DNA of 47,500 nt from Chrysomallon squamiferum (GCA_012295275.1 CM022673.1:6307811-6355310), one strand, 5' to 3'; shown: positions 1-13,323, numbered from the stretch's first letter. Made by a program: numbers and translations. The notes: generated by a model not told the origin, from the letters alone.

Positions 1-226
1 TATTTGTGAAAAAAGTAAATAAAATGTACCAGACAAGGACGAATTGGTTTCAACGCCTTCCATGGTTAAGACTAATGCTTAAACTATTTCTGAAATTATA
101 AAACATAATTTTTGGTAAATGTTAGCTTATGTACGGCCGATCTGTAGATAATGGATTGTTAATACTGAAGTCTATGAAAGGAAATCTGATCTGTTGATGA
201 ATATTTAATTGTCTGTGTTAATGCGC

Positions 227-535
<309 letters not shown>

Positions 536-1551
536 AGCAATAATAATAATAATAATCAGAAGAAGAAGAAGAAGAAGAAAAAGAAAATTCAGGAAACATC
601 ACTGATCGATAAAATAACATCTTCAAAGAGAAAACTAAACACATCACTATTTTTGATCCACATTCTTACGCAAATAATATCAAAAATATTTTCTGATTAA
701 ACACCTTCCCTAATTATTCAAAAGAAAATATTATTTTAACTTCAGACGACGTCTGATGTGTGTCATCTCGAAAAAGCAAGGGTCATTTATTTTTATTGTT
801 TTTGATTCAGAATTAAACGTAACAGCAAACCAGACCACCAACGCGTTTAGAATTCACGACAACATTTCGTGGGAAATCTTCAATATTTTCATAACCACTC
901 TCGATAAATGTTATGGAAACGGGAGCGAACGGCATTGCGTGGGTGAACCGAAGTGATTAAACTATTTCCTGACTTCTTACAAAAGATTTCTCTCTCGCCG
1001 AGTTCTGTCCCGAATCATCATCCCACCAACAAATTCCTATATTAGACTGCAGCACATTCATACAGAAATAATTCCCCCTTTTTTTTCGCTTAAGTCAACA
1101 TATTCGTAACGTACACACGGAAATCGGTGGCTTTCGCCTTATTGATGGCCATTTGTTTGTCGGCGTAACAAACGTCTGAGAACGGGTGTTATCGTAAGTG
1201 TAAGGATATGAAGAACGTGACGGTGTGCCAGTCGATCAAACAGACTGACGCCGAAATTTATGGCGCATTTATTTTCCTTCCATACGATTTAACGATGACT
1301 TGGGCTGTTGTCAAAACTTATACCGACGTGAGATAATTATTCTTTGTTATATTTTTGTTAGACCCTGTAATTCCGAGATTATCTTAGAGGTCCAAGAGTG
1401 AGACGACAGCCCGTGTTTATAAATATTCATTAGCAAAAAGAGAGAAATGCGATGTCATAGAGAAACGAAAAGTAAGAGAGAGAGAATGAAAGAGAAAAAC
1501 AGAGAAGAAAAGTAGAGAAATAACTGCAATAAATAATTATCGATAGCAGCA
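536..1551. other. Intergenic, no recognised feature
   Basis: Begins with AAT and AAG tracts (540-590), then single-copy sequence. The part at 960-1330 has scattered CpG and no trinucleotide repeats. No domain is recognisable in any frame. Confidence 0.6.
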
Positions 1552-1945
1552 ATAGTAGTAGTAATAGTGTTTGTAATAATAACAGTAAGGTAGTAATAGT
1601 AGTAGTAGTAATAGGAACAGTAGCAGTAGAAGAAGTAGTAATAGTTATAGTAGTAGTCGTTGTTATAGTTGTAGTTCTAATTGTAGTAGCAGTAGCGCTA
1701 GTACTTGTAGTAACAGTGGTAATACTAGTAACAGTAGCAGTAGAAATAGTACTAGTAGCAGTAATACTAGTAACGATAGTGATTGTAGTAGTAGTAGTCG
1801 TCGTGGCTGCTGTTGTTATTATTACTGTATTTCTAGTTGTAAAATATATAGTAGTAGCAGCAATGTTAATAACATCAAAATATATAGTAGTAGCAGCAAT
1901 GTTCTCTCTCAATAACATCAGTAGTAATATAATCTTTATCATAAA

Positions 1946-1981
<36 letters not shown>
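1552..1981. repeat. AGT-type trinucleotide region, 36-bp tandem pair and (TC)n
   Basis: Imperfect AGT/GCA repeats to 1860. Two tandem copies of a unit of about 36 bp (aaatatatagtagtagcagc plus aatgtt and aataacatca) lie at about 1842-1877 and 1878-1921, the second with a ctctctca insertion. A TC run closes the region at 1949-1981. The 188-residue Thr/Ile-rich minus frame over it is a repeat artefact. Confidence 0.85.
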
Positions 1982-1985
<4 letters not shown>

Positions 1986-2966
1986 GCACAGAACAAAAGC
2001 AGACTGTCTTGCTGAAGAAAATACGAGCAAATGACATTGCCAAAAAAAAAAAATGTTTACTGGACAATAATTATGACCGTAAAAAAATCTTTTGGATGTC
2101 AGTGATAGTTGTAGATAAATCTTTGCCCAAGATCTCATCACAGACTTAAAGGACGTTAATTGAGGACAGCACGAAAATAAATGCGAGCAACGTGCAAAAG
2201 GTCTTGTATATAAAAAAACCCAAACACTGACAGATATTAAGAATTAGAGAACGGATACCATACGTAATGGAAAATAATTTTACATCAATTTTGTTTTGGA
2301 TTTTTTTCTTTATGTAACACGGCAGAAAATGGAAGTGTACTTTTTCTTTAGTTATCTGGCAAATAAACACCTTTTAGCATTTACACATAAACTAATGTCA
2401 GAGTTGAGGATTAAGTAGAACAACAACATCAGCAATAATAATAATAAAACAACAACCACATCAGCAATAATAATAACAACAACAACAGCAGCAATAATAA
2501 TAATAACAACAACAACGACAACGACAACAACAGCAATAATAATATTAATAATAATTGCAACACGAACAGTTTAAAAAAAAAGAAGAAGAAGAAAAAGAAG
2601 AAGACGGGAAAAAAAAAATAAATTAAATTACAATTTACACAAAAACGAAGAAGCACGAAATGTCAACTCCATTGCGCGCTGGGTACAAGCTAAGATATTT
2701 TTGAGTATCCGTCCCTCCGTACATATCGTCTTTGTAAATACACCAATGGTTCAATTTATCAGTCTCAGTTGCAGACCCATTTTATTCTTTTTTGTTGTTA
2801 ATGAGAGAGTTTGCCCACAACTGACCCGGATATGACGTCAGAACGTTATCCTGTTTTTTTTTCTTCAGAAAAAAGGTAATTGGGAAACTTAGAATTTTGA
2901 GATTTATTTAAAGAACGGTTTTATTTACACTGTAAATGATTTTTTTTTATTTCTATCTCTCTCTTA

Positions 2967-3001
<35 letters not shown>

Positions 3002-3885
3002 TTTAAATGTAAAATACAGTATTGGTATTGTTTGTTGCTAATTTTGTTTGTTTATTTATTTGTTTATTTATTTATTTATTTACTTTATTTATTTTATTTA
3101 TTTTAATATATCGTATTGTTGTTCTTGTCCTTAGTCTTCTTCTTCTTATCATTGTTATCATTATCTTCCTCATCATTATTTTATTATTTATTTTATTTTA
3201 TTATTACTACTTTACTACTGTTGTTTTATTATTAGGTCAAATTTTATTTTGCTAAAAAAAATAAATGATAATTTATTCATAACTGCATATTTGTGTGGAT
3301 GTGTGTGTGTGTGTGTGTGGGTGGGTGGGTGGGTGGGTGTGGGTGCGTTTATATGTATATATATTTTTTTGCGCTAGAGGACATTAACATCTATATAGAT
3401 TGTCATACAGTCGGACGTTTTCCCATGCTCTTTCAGTGTAAAAATTTCTGAAATGTCCTTGCCCGAATATTACAGTTGTCATGTATTTCAATGATATTTT
3501 CTATTATGGTTAATTGAATCAGTGGCCGATCGATCATAATTGATAACAGCAATTCACAACCCGTCATCATTTTGCAAGTATCCTCAAGCAATTAACCCTT
3601 TTCCAGCCATGAACTTTGGGAACCGTCGCTTAATGGAAAAAAACAACTTCTCTTAAAGGCACTAGTTTCAATTTTAGCGATCAGTGATGTTGACATTATA
3701 AAAACACAAATACTGAAAGTGACCTTCCAGGCTTCTTTCGGTATGAAAGGCAATGACATGAATTTATGTGCCTGCGAAAAGGTTTGTATTAAAAATCCTG
3801 TTAGCTTATCGAAAACATTAATCATCCATGGTAAGGCGTATCTCTCTGTGTCTTTCTGTCATATGTGACTATCTTTGTATATATG

Positions 3886-3890
<5 letters not shown>
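1982..3890. other. Intergenic with simple repeats
   Basis: AAC/AAT tract 2429-2560, AAG tract to 2610, poly-T 2969-2994, TTTA/TTTG tract 3040-3110, and GT then GGGT repeats 3300-3345. The minus-strand frame at 3592-3825 has mixed amino acid content but no known domain. Nothing else is recognised. Confidence 0.6.
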
Positions 3891-3961
<71 letters not shown>

Positions 3962-4100
3962 ATTATCCTTTATTTGTTCATGTATATCAATCTTTGAAAA
4001 ATGTTTTGTTTGCCTTCATAAAGATATTTTTTGTTTACTCTATCAAGGAAAATACTCTCTAAATAAATAAATAAACTCGGATAACTAATATTTAATGATC
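3858..4100 (+). repeat. Microsatellite-bearing dispersed repeat, family A, copy 1
   Basis: Unique-looking flanks on both sides of a (GT)n(GA)n tract (3891-3958). The left flank contains atatgtgactat-tttgtatata; the right flank contains tgaattatcctttatttg and ends near aactcggataacta. The whole unit recurs in inverted orientation at about 25190-25432, at roughly 90 percent identity by eye. It is therefore a dispersed element that carries its own microsatellite, not a chance repeat. Confidence 0.8.
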
Positions 4101-4759
4101 ACATCAATTTACTGTGTCCTATTCTCTCTTTCGAAATCATATAACCATTAATAAAACATTACACCGAACTAGCGTTAAACATAAGTTTAATAATTCGACC
4201 GTTATGGTACCTTGAAGCGATCTCCGTCAAGACATCATCTGTTTAAACAAAACAATTTTTTGGGCAGTCAGTTTAAAGCAAAACGTTTAGACATGTCAGT
4301 TCGGTAAATGAAAGTCCAGTAATGGTACAGTATTGGTTTTGACATTTTGATTACAAGAGGTAAAAGTTTAAGTGTCCAGTGTGGATGGAAATAGTAATAA
4401 TTTGTGGTATATATCTGTGAAATCATTTCGATGAGAATAATTTATACGGGGGTTCGTGACTTGTGTGTAAGCAATGGGGGTGGAAAATATCTGTAATTTG
4501 TGGATTAAATTAAATACTATATATATTTGCGTGTGCGTCAGTGTGTGTATATTTGTGTGTGATAATTTTATATTTATTCAGATAAAAATAGAAAGACATT
4601 AGAGAAAATTAAATAATAATAATTAAGGGAAAATTCTACATTCAAAAGGAAAAACTATAAATTTAACATAATACATTAATTTTATGTCCAATTTTTCTAT
4701 TATATAAATAAATAAATAAAATTGTGCAGCTACTGCTTCTGTTATGACTGCTGCTGTCT

Positions 4760-4801
<42 letters not shown>

Positions 4802-5533
4802 TTACTACTACTACTACTATAATAACTTTCATTCTCAATATTAGTGATAGTAACGATCGCACAAGAAGTAGTTAGTAGCAGTAGTAGTAACAGAGACGCG
4901 ATAGGCCTACCTTTTTATAACATAAATCATTATCAGTCACATGCATGTATGAAATATTACTGTAACAAGGGGAATAATTCGTGTCAATACACTGCAAGAA
5001 TAATTCAGAGTAGCGCTCCGTTAAACAAAAGGCGGAATTTAACATGCTACAAAAAGAAAAGAAATACGGCTAAATATATATTAAAATATAAAAAAAAATA
5101 TATACATAAAAATAAAATAAATGAATATCTAAATAAATAAATAAATAAAAATTATTCAGTACTTTTTTTACCTTTTCATGTCATATATTGGATGTATTCG
5201 TTTCTAGTTACGTTATCAGGAATTATATTTCCTCGTTCTTTCATTAGTTTAAAATTGTACGTATATAAGTACCAGAAGTAAAAATTTAATACAAATGTAC
5301 CATTTACGATACATACATACCATTTACATATAGACAACATACACACATATTTATACATAAACACAAATATTGTGGCATAATCATCATCATCTTTATTATT
5401 TTTAAAGAAACTTCTGCTTGCATTTAATTTTTATCACACAGAATTATCTTTGTTTCTTTTTGTCCAGCGACCTTCCTACTTGCCAACAACAGGACTTGAT
5501 AATGCACTGAAAAGAGAGAGAGAAAGAGTGAGT

Positions 5534-5617
<84 letters not shown>

Positions 5618-6211
5618 TAAAATATTTTAAACAGTTCAGTACACAAAATATCTATAACCGATCATGTTTTGTGTGTTGTTGTGTATATGAGAGAAACAGA
5701 ATATAATATTACGCGCACACACAAAAACCTACACGTACTGAGGACTAGAGCTATGATTTTCAACACTTTAGAACACTGATATTCACCACGGTGACAACTC
5801 CTTATTCTTGCTACACAATGCGAGAACACTCAGGGACATAAAAAGTTACATATTAATAACATTAATCCTTAAAACTATTCTATATAATTCATTAGTTCTA
5901 TCACAGCAAAATTTTTAATTTAGGGACCCTAAATATTATTTGAAATAGAATAAAAATAATAAAATAATAAAAATAAAAATATAAAGATTAAGAACAAATT
6001 CTATACGAGAACTGTTATCTAATAGTTGAATTGAAACTGGATTGAAATTCTGAAAGACTCTTTGTACTTTGTAGTTATAAAACGTAGCTATATTAGTATT
6101 TATTATTAATATTAATTTAATATTTTTAATTTTAATTTTAATTTAAAATTTTATTGTTTTAATTTTAATGGTTTAATTTTAATTTTAATTTTAATTTATT
6201 TATTTATTTAT
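4101..6211. other. Intergenic with ACT and GA microsatellites
   Basis: ACT tract 4756-4822, GA tract 5515-5615, and TTTTAAT-type AT-rich stretches at 6110-6225. The rest is AT-rich single-copy sequence without recognisable coding potential. Confidence 0.6.
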
Positions 6212-6275
6212 TTATTTATTTATTTGGTTGCAGGCTATCCTTACTGCATACTGGGATAAACGTAAGCAACTATAC

Positions 6276-6486
6276 CTTGTTTCGCACAGTCCATGCCGTT
6301 TGTCCTCACAATGGGCATCATCCCATTTAGCATCCATGCGAACTGCAAGACAGTGTTGACCATGATCGTTGTCTGGTTCGCCAGCATTCCAGTTCTGATA
6401 ACTCAACATCTCTCCACTGTGACCCCAGGCCCAGTGACCTTCACTCAGCGAATCGGTACCTCCTAGCCACACCTCTCCTTCGCCAG
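6276..6486 (-). CDS. C-type lectin-like domain exon (C-terminal half)
   Basis: Encodes the second half of a C-type lectin fold, a secreted or membrane carbohydrate-binding module common in molluscan immunity. It reads GEGEVWLGGTD...EGHWAWGHSGE...YQNWNAGEPDNDHGQHCLAV...KWDDAHCEDKRHGLCE. Landmarks are the WLGG strand, an EPD in the place of the sugar-specificity EPN/QPD loop, two Cys of the conserved disulphides (QHC and LCE) plus DAHC, and WDD in place of WND. The acceptor is at 6488-6487 (catAG). The donor ACAAG|GTATAG at 6275 is plausible, but the frame also stays open to a stop at 6212, followed by AATAAA repeats that could act as a poly(A) site. I did not find the N-terminal half of the domain, so it is one exon of a split gene or a fragment. 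Confidence 0.75.
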
Positions 6487-6529
6487 CTATGGGATGATAT
6501 TAAGTCAGAGCTCAAGTTAGATTACCAGT

Positions 6530-6752
6530 TATTATTGTTGTTATTATTATTATCGGCGTCGTCGTCGTTGTCATCATTATCTTTAGTATTATTATTATTA
6601 TTATTATTATTAGCACCAGCACCATCGTTATCATCATCACAGTCACCATCATCGTTATGATCTTCATCACATCATCGTCGTCATCATCATCATCGTGGTT
6701 AATCATCATTTTCGTAACCATTTTTATTATTATTATTATTATTATTATTACA
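6530..6752. repeat. ATT/ATC trinucleotide tract
   Basis: Interrupted ATT and ATC (plus GTC) repeats immediately upstream, on the minus strand, of the lectin-domain exon. Frames coding for poly-Ile, poly-Asp or poly-Ser on both strands are artefacts. Confidence 0.9.
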
Positions 6753-7244
6753 TGCGGGAAAATAGGCATGAAGACTGAGAAAAGACTGTATAGAGATGGG
6801 AAGAAAATAATAAAATTGTTGTTTATTATATCAGAGAAAGCGATAAAGAAACAATCAGATTACTTATACTGGACTGCAACAGAAGTTTGCCGCGTTTTTA
6901 AGTGAAATTGAAAGACAGTATTTAGATAGTTGTACATGGATGTATTCAACCACAAATGTGCCATTTTGTTCATCTTTCAGAATACGAATATATATGTTAG
7001 TTATTTCTGGTGCCTATGCTCGCACGCTGTCTGTTGAAAAAATGGTACATATGACCTTTTGTTCCAACCCGATGTTTATCAGATTTACTTACTGTGAAAC
7101 TGTTTGACGAATTGGGTAACAAAAGTGTTTTCACTCTGTGAGGTTATTTCAGCTAAATAACCACCAAAAGTCTGACACAGACTCTGAATAAACATAAATT
7201 TTGTATATGAAGCTTTTTTTTTAACTGTAGTGGTGTTTGCAGCA

Positions 7245-7444
<200 letters not shown>

Positions 7445-7447
<3 letters not shown>

Positions 7448-7530
7448 TATGTGGTATCAGCGATTCTTTCTAATGTCAGAACTGAAACTTCTATCGTCAA
7501 TATGTTTTGTTTGTAAATAACAACAACAAT
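7445..7530 (+). repeat. Dispersed repeat, family B, copy 2
   Basis: Same sequence as 443-535 apart from a short indel, again directly after a GA run and directly before an AAC/AAT run. The order dinucleotide tract, conserved about 85 bp, trinucleotide tract is the shared structure. Confidence 0.85.
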
Positions 7531-7552
7531 AATAATAATAATAATAATAATA

Positions 7553-9540
7553 AGAGAGAGAGACTGACATACCGAGAGGAAGAGAGAAAGCGGGAGGAGG
7601 GAGAAAACAGAAAGTAGGAATCAAAGAAATTATGATAAGAGATCCTAAGGTCTGTAAAGAGAGAACTTATACCATAGCTGATATCCATGACAACCGTGAC
7701 TGTGGCATGACGTAACACGAGTCTTCAAACGGGGTCCAGTACAGAGGACATTCCGACATGGCTTGAAATACAGTAAAATAAAATATCTGTCTAATCGCTT
7801 ATCTGTTTTATCACTGAAACATTAAACGAAACAGAAAGAAAAAACATTACGTTATCTGAATTAATGTTATCTATGTAAGTTTTAATACTAACTCACCATA
7901 ACCGCATAGAAGAGCAGAAAGTATAATATGTGTATATAAATTTTCTTTAACCATTATCGTTTGTTTTTTGTTTTTTTTTGTTGTTGTTTTTTGAAATCTG
8001 AATTAAAGACCCTTCAGATCCAGGTGTCTTTTTTCTCACAAATTGATATCTATTTTTTTTATTTTCTCTTGATAAATGAAGATATATAAGTATAAAGATA
8101 GATATAAAAAGATATAAAGATACAGATATATAAATATATATAGATACAATAATGGGCATGCATGCACGCATTAACACAAACATTTACACATGCATCAAAC
8201 ACACATACACACATATATACATATACATGCAAATATACATACATACAGACAGACACACAAAGAGGTAAAGTTGTAAATTCCATCTGGACTAATTTAGTCC
8301 CGTCAGTTTACATATCCTGAGATCTTTTAAATATTTACTTAATTTGCTGTTGGAGAAATTTACCAAGGATCCCGTGAGATGTCTGAAGTCAGTTAAAAGA
8401 CCGTTGAAGGTGTTGGGGGTCTCCAGACAACATTAAAAGCCACCTCGTACTCTGTCTTCTTTGGGAATTTTCATTGGAATCTTGGCCATTTTGTGGAACT
8501 GGCGTAACTCTTTGTCTTCTAACATTAGGGCTCGTTTGGGTAATACTGAAGTAATTCATCATTTTCTGACTTTTCTGGAGACATTTGAGTAATGCAGAAT
8601 TAATGTTATTCATTTTCTTGGCATAATTTTAAGGCAGAGTATCCCAGCAGTTTTGTTGTGATACTGCAGGTATTCTATGGGTACCAGCCCTAGACCATTT
8701 TGTCTTCATCACCAATTACGTACATGTAAATTGTGAGGAAACAGTCAATGATATGACAAGATGTATTTTGTATAGAATAGCATAACGTTCGTCGTTTGCG
8801 CTAACTCGTCAGTGTTTGGCGGTATACTCTGCGTGTATTTATCACTGTTATTTTATGTGTTAAAATAATTAAAATACTGCCTGAGTTTGTAAGAACTGGA
8901 AGTTGTTTGGTATTCAGTCTGTCTTATAAAATAATAATAATAATAATAACAATAACAATGAATGATAATGATAATGATGATAATGAGAATAATAATAATA
9001 ATAAACAATAATCACAACAATAGCTGGCTTTATAGTAATTACTTTTATACGACACCTAACAACAGTATAATTCTTTTGTTCAGTCGTTCAGTTTCTTCAT
9101 TTGAAAACTTTTTAAAACTGAAAGTATAATAGCAATAATAAACGCGAGTAAAGGCATCAAAGGCTCCATTTCTGATTCTAATTTCCTTTATAAAATCTAA
9201 TTTAAGATTCATAGCCTCTTAATTTTTAGAGTAGCAGTGTTCCAACAACACACGAACCTAATGTCAGCTGTAGTCGTCTTCCTACCTTTGTAACAAAAAC
9301 ATCGTAATATCAGCCTACCACCTACAATATGTTCCCCTCTGTTCCTTCCTGCCTCTCCTGTGTCAATCATGTTTAGTAATTTATCTCAACTTTATTTTGT
9401 AAGAAAAGTAAGAATTTTGTTTTTTTTATACTTCGAAAAAGAATCTTTAAAAAATTCGTGTGACTCTCAGTATGTCACCGCTCCCTGTCCAAACTTTCTG
9501 TTTGAAGAAATAGAAGTCTTTAGCTGGGCTGTGTGATTAA
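7553..9540. other. Intergenic, no recognised gene
   Basis: GATA- and ACATAC-rich stretch at 8080-8250 and an AAT tract at 8930-9005. The segment at 8389-8613 has a minus-strand frame of 74 residues with mixed, polar composition; I cannot assign it and it may be chance. Nothing else is seen. Confidence 0.55.
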
Positions 9541-9803
9541 AATACCTCAGACGTTTTATACGTCATTCAAAAACGATGTGCCCTCCCGTGCTATAACTGT
9601 GTGAAAAATACCTCAGACGTTTTTACGTCATTCCAAAAACGAAGTGCCCTCCCGTACTATAACTTTGTTAAAAATACCTCAGACGTTTTTACGTCATTCC
9701 AAAAACGAAGTGCCCTCCCGTACTATATAACTGTGTGAAAAATACCTCAGACGTTTATACGTCATTCCAAAAACGATGTGCCCTCCCGTGCTATATAACT
9801 GAG
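9541..9803. repeat. Minisatellite, four 66-68 bp units with CRE-like palindromes
   Basis: Units start at 9541, 9607, 9673 and 9741. Each has the order aatacctca, then GACGT-(4 or 5 bases)-ACGTCATT, then aaaacga(a/t)gtgccctcccgt and ctata(ta)act. The GACGT/ACGTC arms form a small inverted repeat in every unit while the loop varies (TTTAT, TTTT, TTTT, TTAT). The two last units have TATATAA where the first two have TATAA. The block is more CpG-rich than the flanks. Confidence 0.88.
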
Positions 9804-10180
9804 GCCCTCAAAACCGACAGTGACTGAGCCCTCAACAACGAATTTGAAGTGCGCGAGTGATAACCCTAGCTTTTCTCCCCACGGCGTTGTCAGGCTGCCG
9901 CTAAATTGAACAATTGTTTAGGCAGGTCGGGATCAAAGGCAGGTTCATTATCATCAAAACATCGTCCGCCTTGTTCGGTGAAATAATTGTGCCTCAGAAG
10001 AAGAGCGCTGTTTTGATGATTGCGCGTATTTACTGCGGCCGTTTCCTATTCGGTGCGGAGCGACTTCCGGTTCGTGACGGCTCGGATTAAAAGGTACGAA
10101 ACCGCCAGTGATAAATGGCGAAGTGTGGCTTTGAAGTCGCTGGTCGGATATTGTGCGTGCTGTAACATTACTGGTCAAAT
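9804..10180. other. CpG-rich single-copy block, function unknown
   Basis: This stretch follows the minisatellite directly and is unusually rich in CG dinucleotides (for example gactgcggcc-like and cggttcgtgacgg words near 10035-10080). It has a small inverted repeat, cgcca...tggcg, near 10101-10118. The open frame on the minus strand (9954-10178) matches no domain I know. It may be a regulatory or promoter block or an old repeat. Confidence 0.3.
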
Positions 10181-10472
10181 ATAATGATATATATTTTAAT
10201 ATCTCATAAAAATAAAATAAAGAAAGAAGAAATAAGGAAAATGAATAGGAAATTGCTATAAATGGATAACCTTGGCCTTTCCGCAGAAATGATGGTTACT
10301 ATTTACGACATGTTTCTTGATAAACTGTTTGTATTTTTATATATCGTGTTATTATTATTCGTAGATATACATGTAACAATGTTATTTTCATCTTCATTTC
10401 TCGTCATTTCTTTTTTCTTTTTAATATCTTCACACATTTTTCCTAGTACTGTAGTAGGATTAGTATTCAAAC

Positions 10473-10690
10473 AGTAGTAACAGTAAATAGTAGCTATAGT
10501 AATAGTAGCAGTTGTAATACCGGTAGTTATTGTAATGGTAATAACAACAGTTGCAGCAGTAGTTGTAATGGTAGCAGTAGCAACAGCAGCAGCAGAAGAA
10601 GTAGTAGCAGTAGCAGCAGCAACAGTAGTAGTAGTAGAAGACGTAGTGGCATCATCATCAGCAGCAGCAGCAACATTACTAGTAGTAGCA
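10473..10690. repeat. AGT/GCA trinucleotide region
   Basis: Interrupted GTA, GCA and AGT repeats. The plus-strand frame coding Val/Ala-rich peptide over it is an artefact. From 10691 to 11328 lies AT-rich sequence with a T homopolymer (11031-11051), which would be the 3' UTR or flank of the minus-strand neuropeptide gene. Confidence 0.85.
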
Positions 10691-11328
10691 TCACATATGC
10701 CTAGCTTTTATTCTGTTTATTTTATTTGTTATTATTACTGTTGTTATTGTTGTTGTTGTTTTAAGTATTCAATCGTAATAACTTTGAAAATTTGAGTAAA
10801 ACAAAATCAGACTATTCGGACACAGTTATTTTCCTAATATATCATTACTGATACTTATTTCCACGCTCAGACTAAAACACATAAACCAAGGACAACACAA
10901 TAAACTGGTAAAATAATAAATAATTGACAATGACTCGGGTTATCAAAAAGATAACAGTTTTATTTCGTTTCTTTGTGGGTTTTTTAACTCGATAATTTAC
11001 TACATTTTATATCTTCGTCCCTAATGGGATTTTTTTTTTTTTTTTTTTTTTCATTACATATAATTTACATGATGACATTTTACCATGTTTAGGTCGTCGA
11101 ATATACAATCCAACATTTTTGGAACCTTAGATACGACCTACGGAAAAGAAGAAGTTAAGAAGAAGAAAAAATAAATAAATAAATAAACAAAAAGACGTAG
11201 GAATGGTTTTGGTAAATAAAAACACTGATGTTTAATGATAATATGACATGGTTATCAGGAACGTTTATTTTACATTCTCTAAATCGCTATGCCAGACTGT
11301 CAAATGGAACTTAGCTGATTACACTGAC

Positions 11329-11780
11329 TCACTGAAGATTCTCTCTACCGATCCTGGGAGCTGGGACAGCTCTTTCTTTCGTCAAGCGTCCAATTCTCGG
11401 CAGCGCTACGGCCCGTTCTTTCTGTTCGTTTGATAAACCGTACTTTTCGGCGAGTTTCGCCAGCCTGGCCACGTCCAGTGATCGTCGGAATCGGTACTTT
11501 CCGCCGCGCGGAGCAGGCCGAACGTGAGGGAAAGCTACTTCGGAGTACAGCGCGTCGGATCGTCTCTCCGGCTGCCCGGCGTCTTCGTTATCTTCCGTGA
11601 GAGAATTTTCCAGTGCGGTTTGCCAGTCGAGATCCTTTCCGTAGCGAGGCAGAGGAGGCTGTCTTTTCCCCAGTCGCAGCATCTGTAATCCCCTGCCCAG
11701 GCGGAGCATGCTCCACCCTCCTCGTTTGACACGTGACAGCTCCCCTTCATCAATTTCTGCGTCTTCATTGGTTGCAAAAC
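11329..11780 (-). other. Peptide-coding terminal exon of the neuropeptide gene
   Basis: The exon begins after ctacaacAG (AG at 11782-11781) and ends with a TGA stop at 11331-11329. It carries every bioactive peptide and dibasic site. Its base composition is clearly more GC-rich than the surrounding AT-rich intron and 3' flank, which is typical of constrained coding sequence here. A reading that starts at the internal Met (11709) would drop the signal peptide and half of the first peptide and is not the biological start. Confidence 0.92.
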
Positions 11781-13238
11781 CTGTTGTAGAAAAATGGGGA
11801 AAAAAAGTTTAATTATGTATATAACATATTGGTAGCCTTTTTTTTTTTTTTAATAGAATATAATATTAACTAGAGAAAATAGTATATATATTTATATTTA
11901 CATACATATACATATAACATTTTAAAATTGATAATAATAATAATAATCAAAAAAATAAATCAAATATGCCCTCCAAAAAAATAAACTGTTTTCGAAAAAA
12001 AAAAATGAATTAAAAAAAAAATGAATTAAAAAAAAATTCGAATAATAATAATAATAATAATAAACGACAAAGGAATTTTACAAAAACCAGAAAACAAGAC
12101 AGAAATTCTTATCATGCAAATGTCGGTCAAACACATAAACAAAACTCATAAAGCCTTTCCTGACTTCAGAGTGCACGTTTATTTGTTTAAAAATTAGATC
12201 AGTTAAAACATGAACGGCTGATTAAATACTTCCACGCTTCAGTTTCGACCTACAACGACCGTGTCGAAGAATAAACGAGATAAAACAAACCGTAGTTCGA
12301 AACGCATTTATTATAAGACGCTGTATTTACTTAGACTCATGACGTTTTCCGCGTTTAAAGAAATGGACGCCAAAAAAAAAAAAAAAACGGCAAGCCAATA
12401 AAATTGTAATTAATAAATTATGGCGCTTTATTGCACGAGAGCAAATATTGGCGCGTGATACTTGGCGTAGAAATATGGCACGGCTCAAGTTGATATTAGA
12501 TTAAAAAGAATATTGCCATCCGTTTGTTTTGTGATGATTGTAAATATGGGCAAGGAAATAATTTTCGTTCATGGGATGGTCAGTGCTTGGACGGAAATAG
12601 TTTTCTTAATATGATGACCATCTAGAGAGATACCTTTATACTTGCACGTACACAAATATAACAGGAAAACGTAGCGTTTATGTGAACGCCCACTCACACG
12701 CACACAGGCTAACATATACACGGACATACACAAACTTACTGATGTAATTACATATATCCATATATACATCCATATATCCATATACAATTAGTTACATACA
12801 GACATACATACATGCACACACTCGCACATACATTCATATATACAGAAACACATAGGTATAATACATTCGTCCATACCTACATACATAACATTTATTAACA
12901 CACATAAACTTGGACACACTCATAATAAAACAGACACCGAGAACAAAGAAGAAGGTAAAGTGCAATCAGATTAAAATGAACCATTCGCTGTTTTAGAAAA
13001 CAGAAACAACGGACGTGCTCCCCTCCAGAAATTTCTAATAATAATAATAACTGAAACAAAGAAAGAAAGCAAAAAAAAAAGAAGAAAAAAAGAAAAGAAA
13101 AAGAAATAGAAAACAAGAAAGGAAAGAAGGCTGTCAGTTATTGCTGACGTTAAGGTTGGACATAGATTTATGTTAATGTTCGTTTTAATTATTAGGTGTG
13201 TGTATGTGTGTGTGTGTCCTTGTGTGTGTGTGTCTGTG

Positions 13239-13323
<85 letters not shown>

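Noticed and set aside
1430-1996. 188-residue Thr/Ile-rich minus-strand frame
   Set aside because: It lies over imperfect AGT repeats plus a TC run. The composition is purely repeat-driven and has no signal or domain.
10535-10795. Val/Ala-rich plus-strand frame
   Set aside because: Translation of GTA/GCA trinucleotide repeats.
11248-11433. Plus-strand frame opposite the neuropeptide exon, and the 11535-11777 minus frame
   Set aside because: Both are shadows of the peptide exon in other frames.
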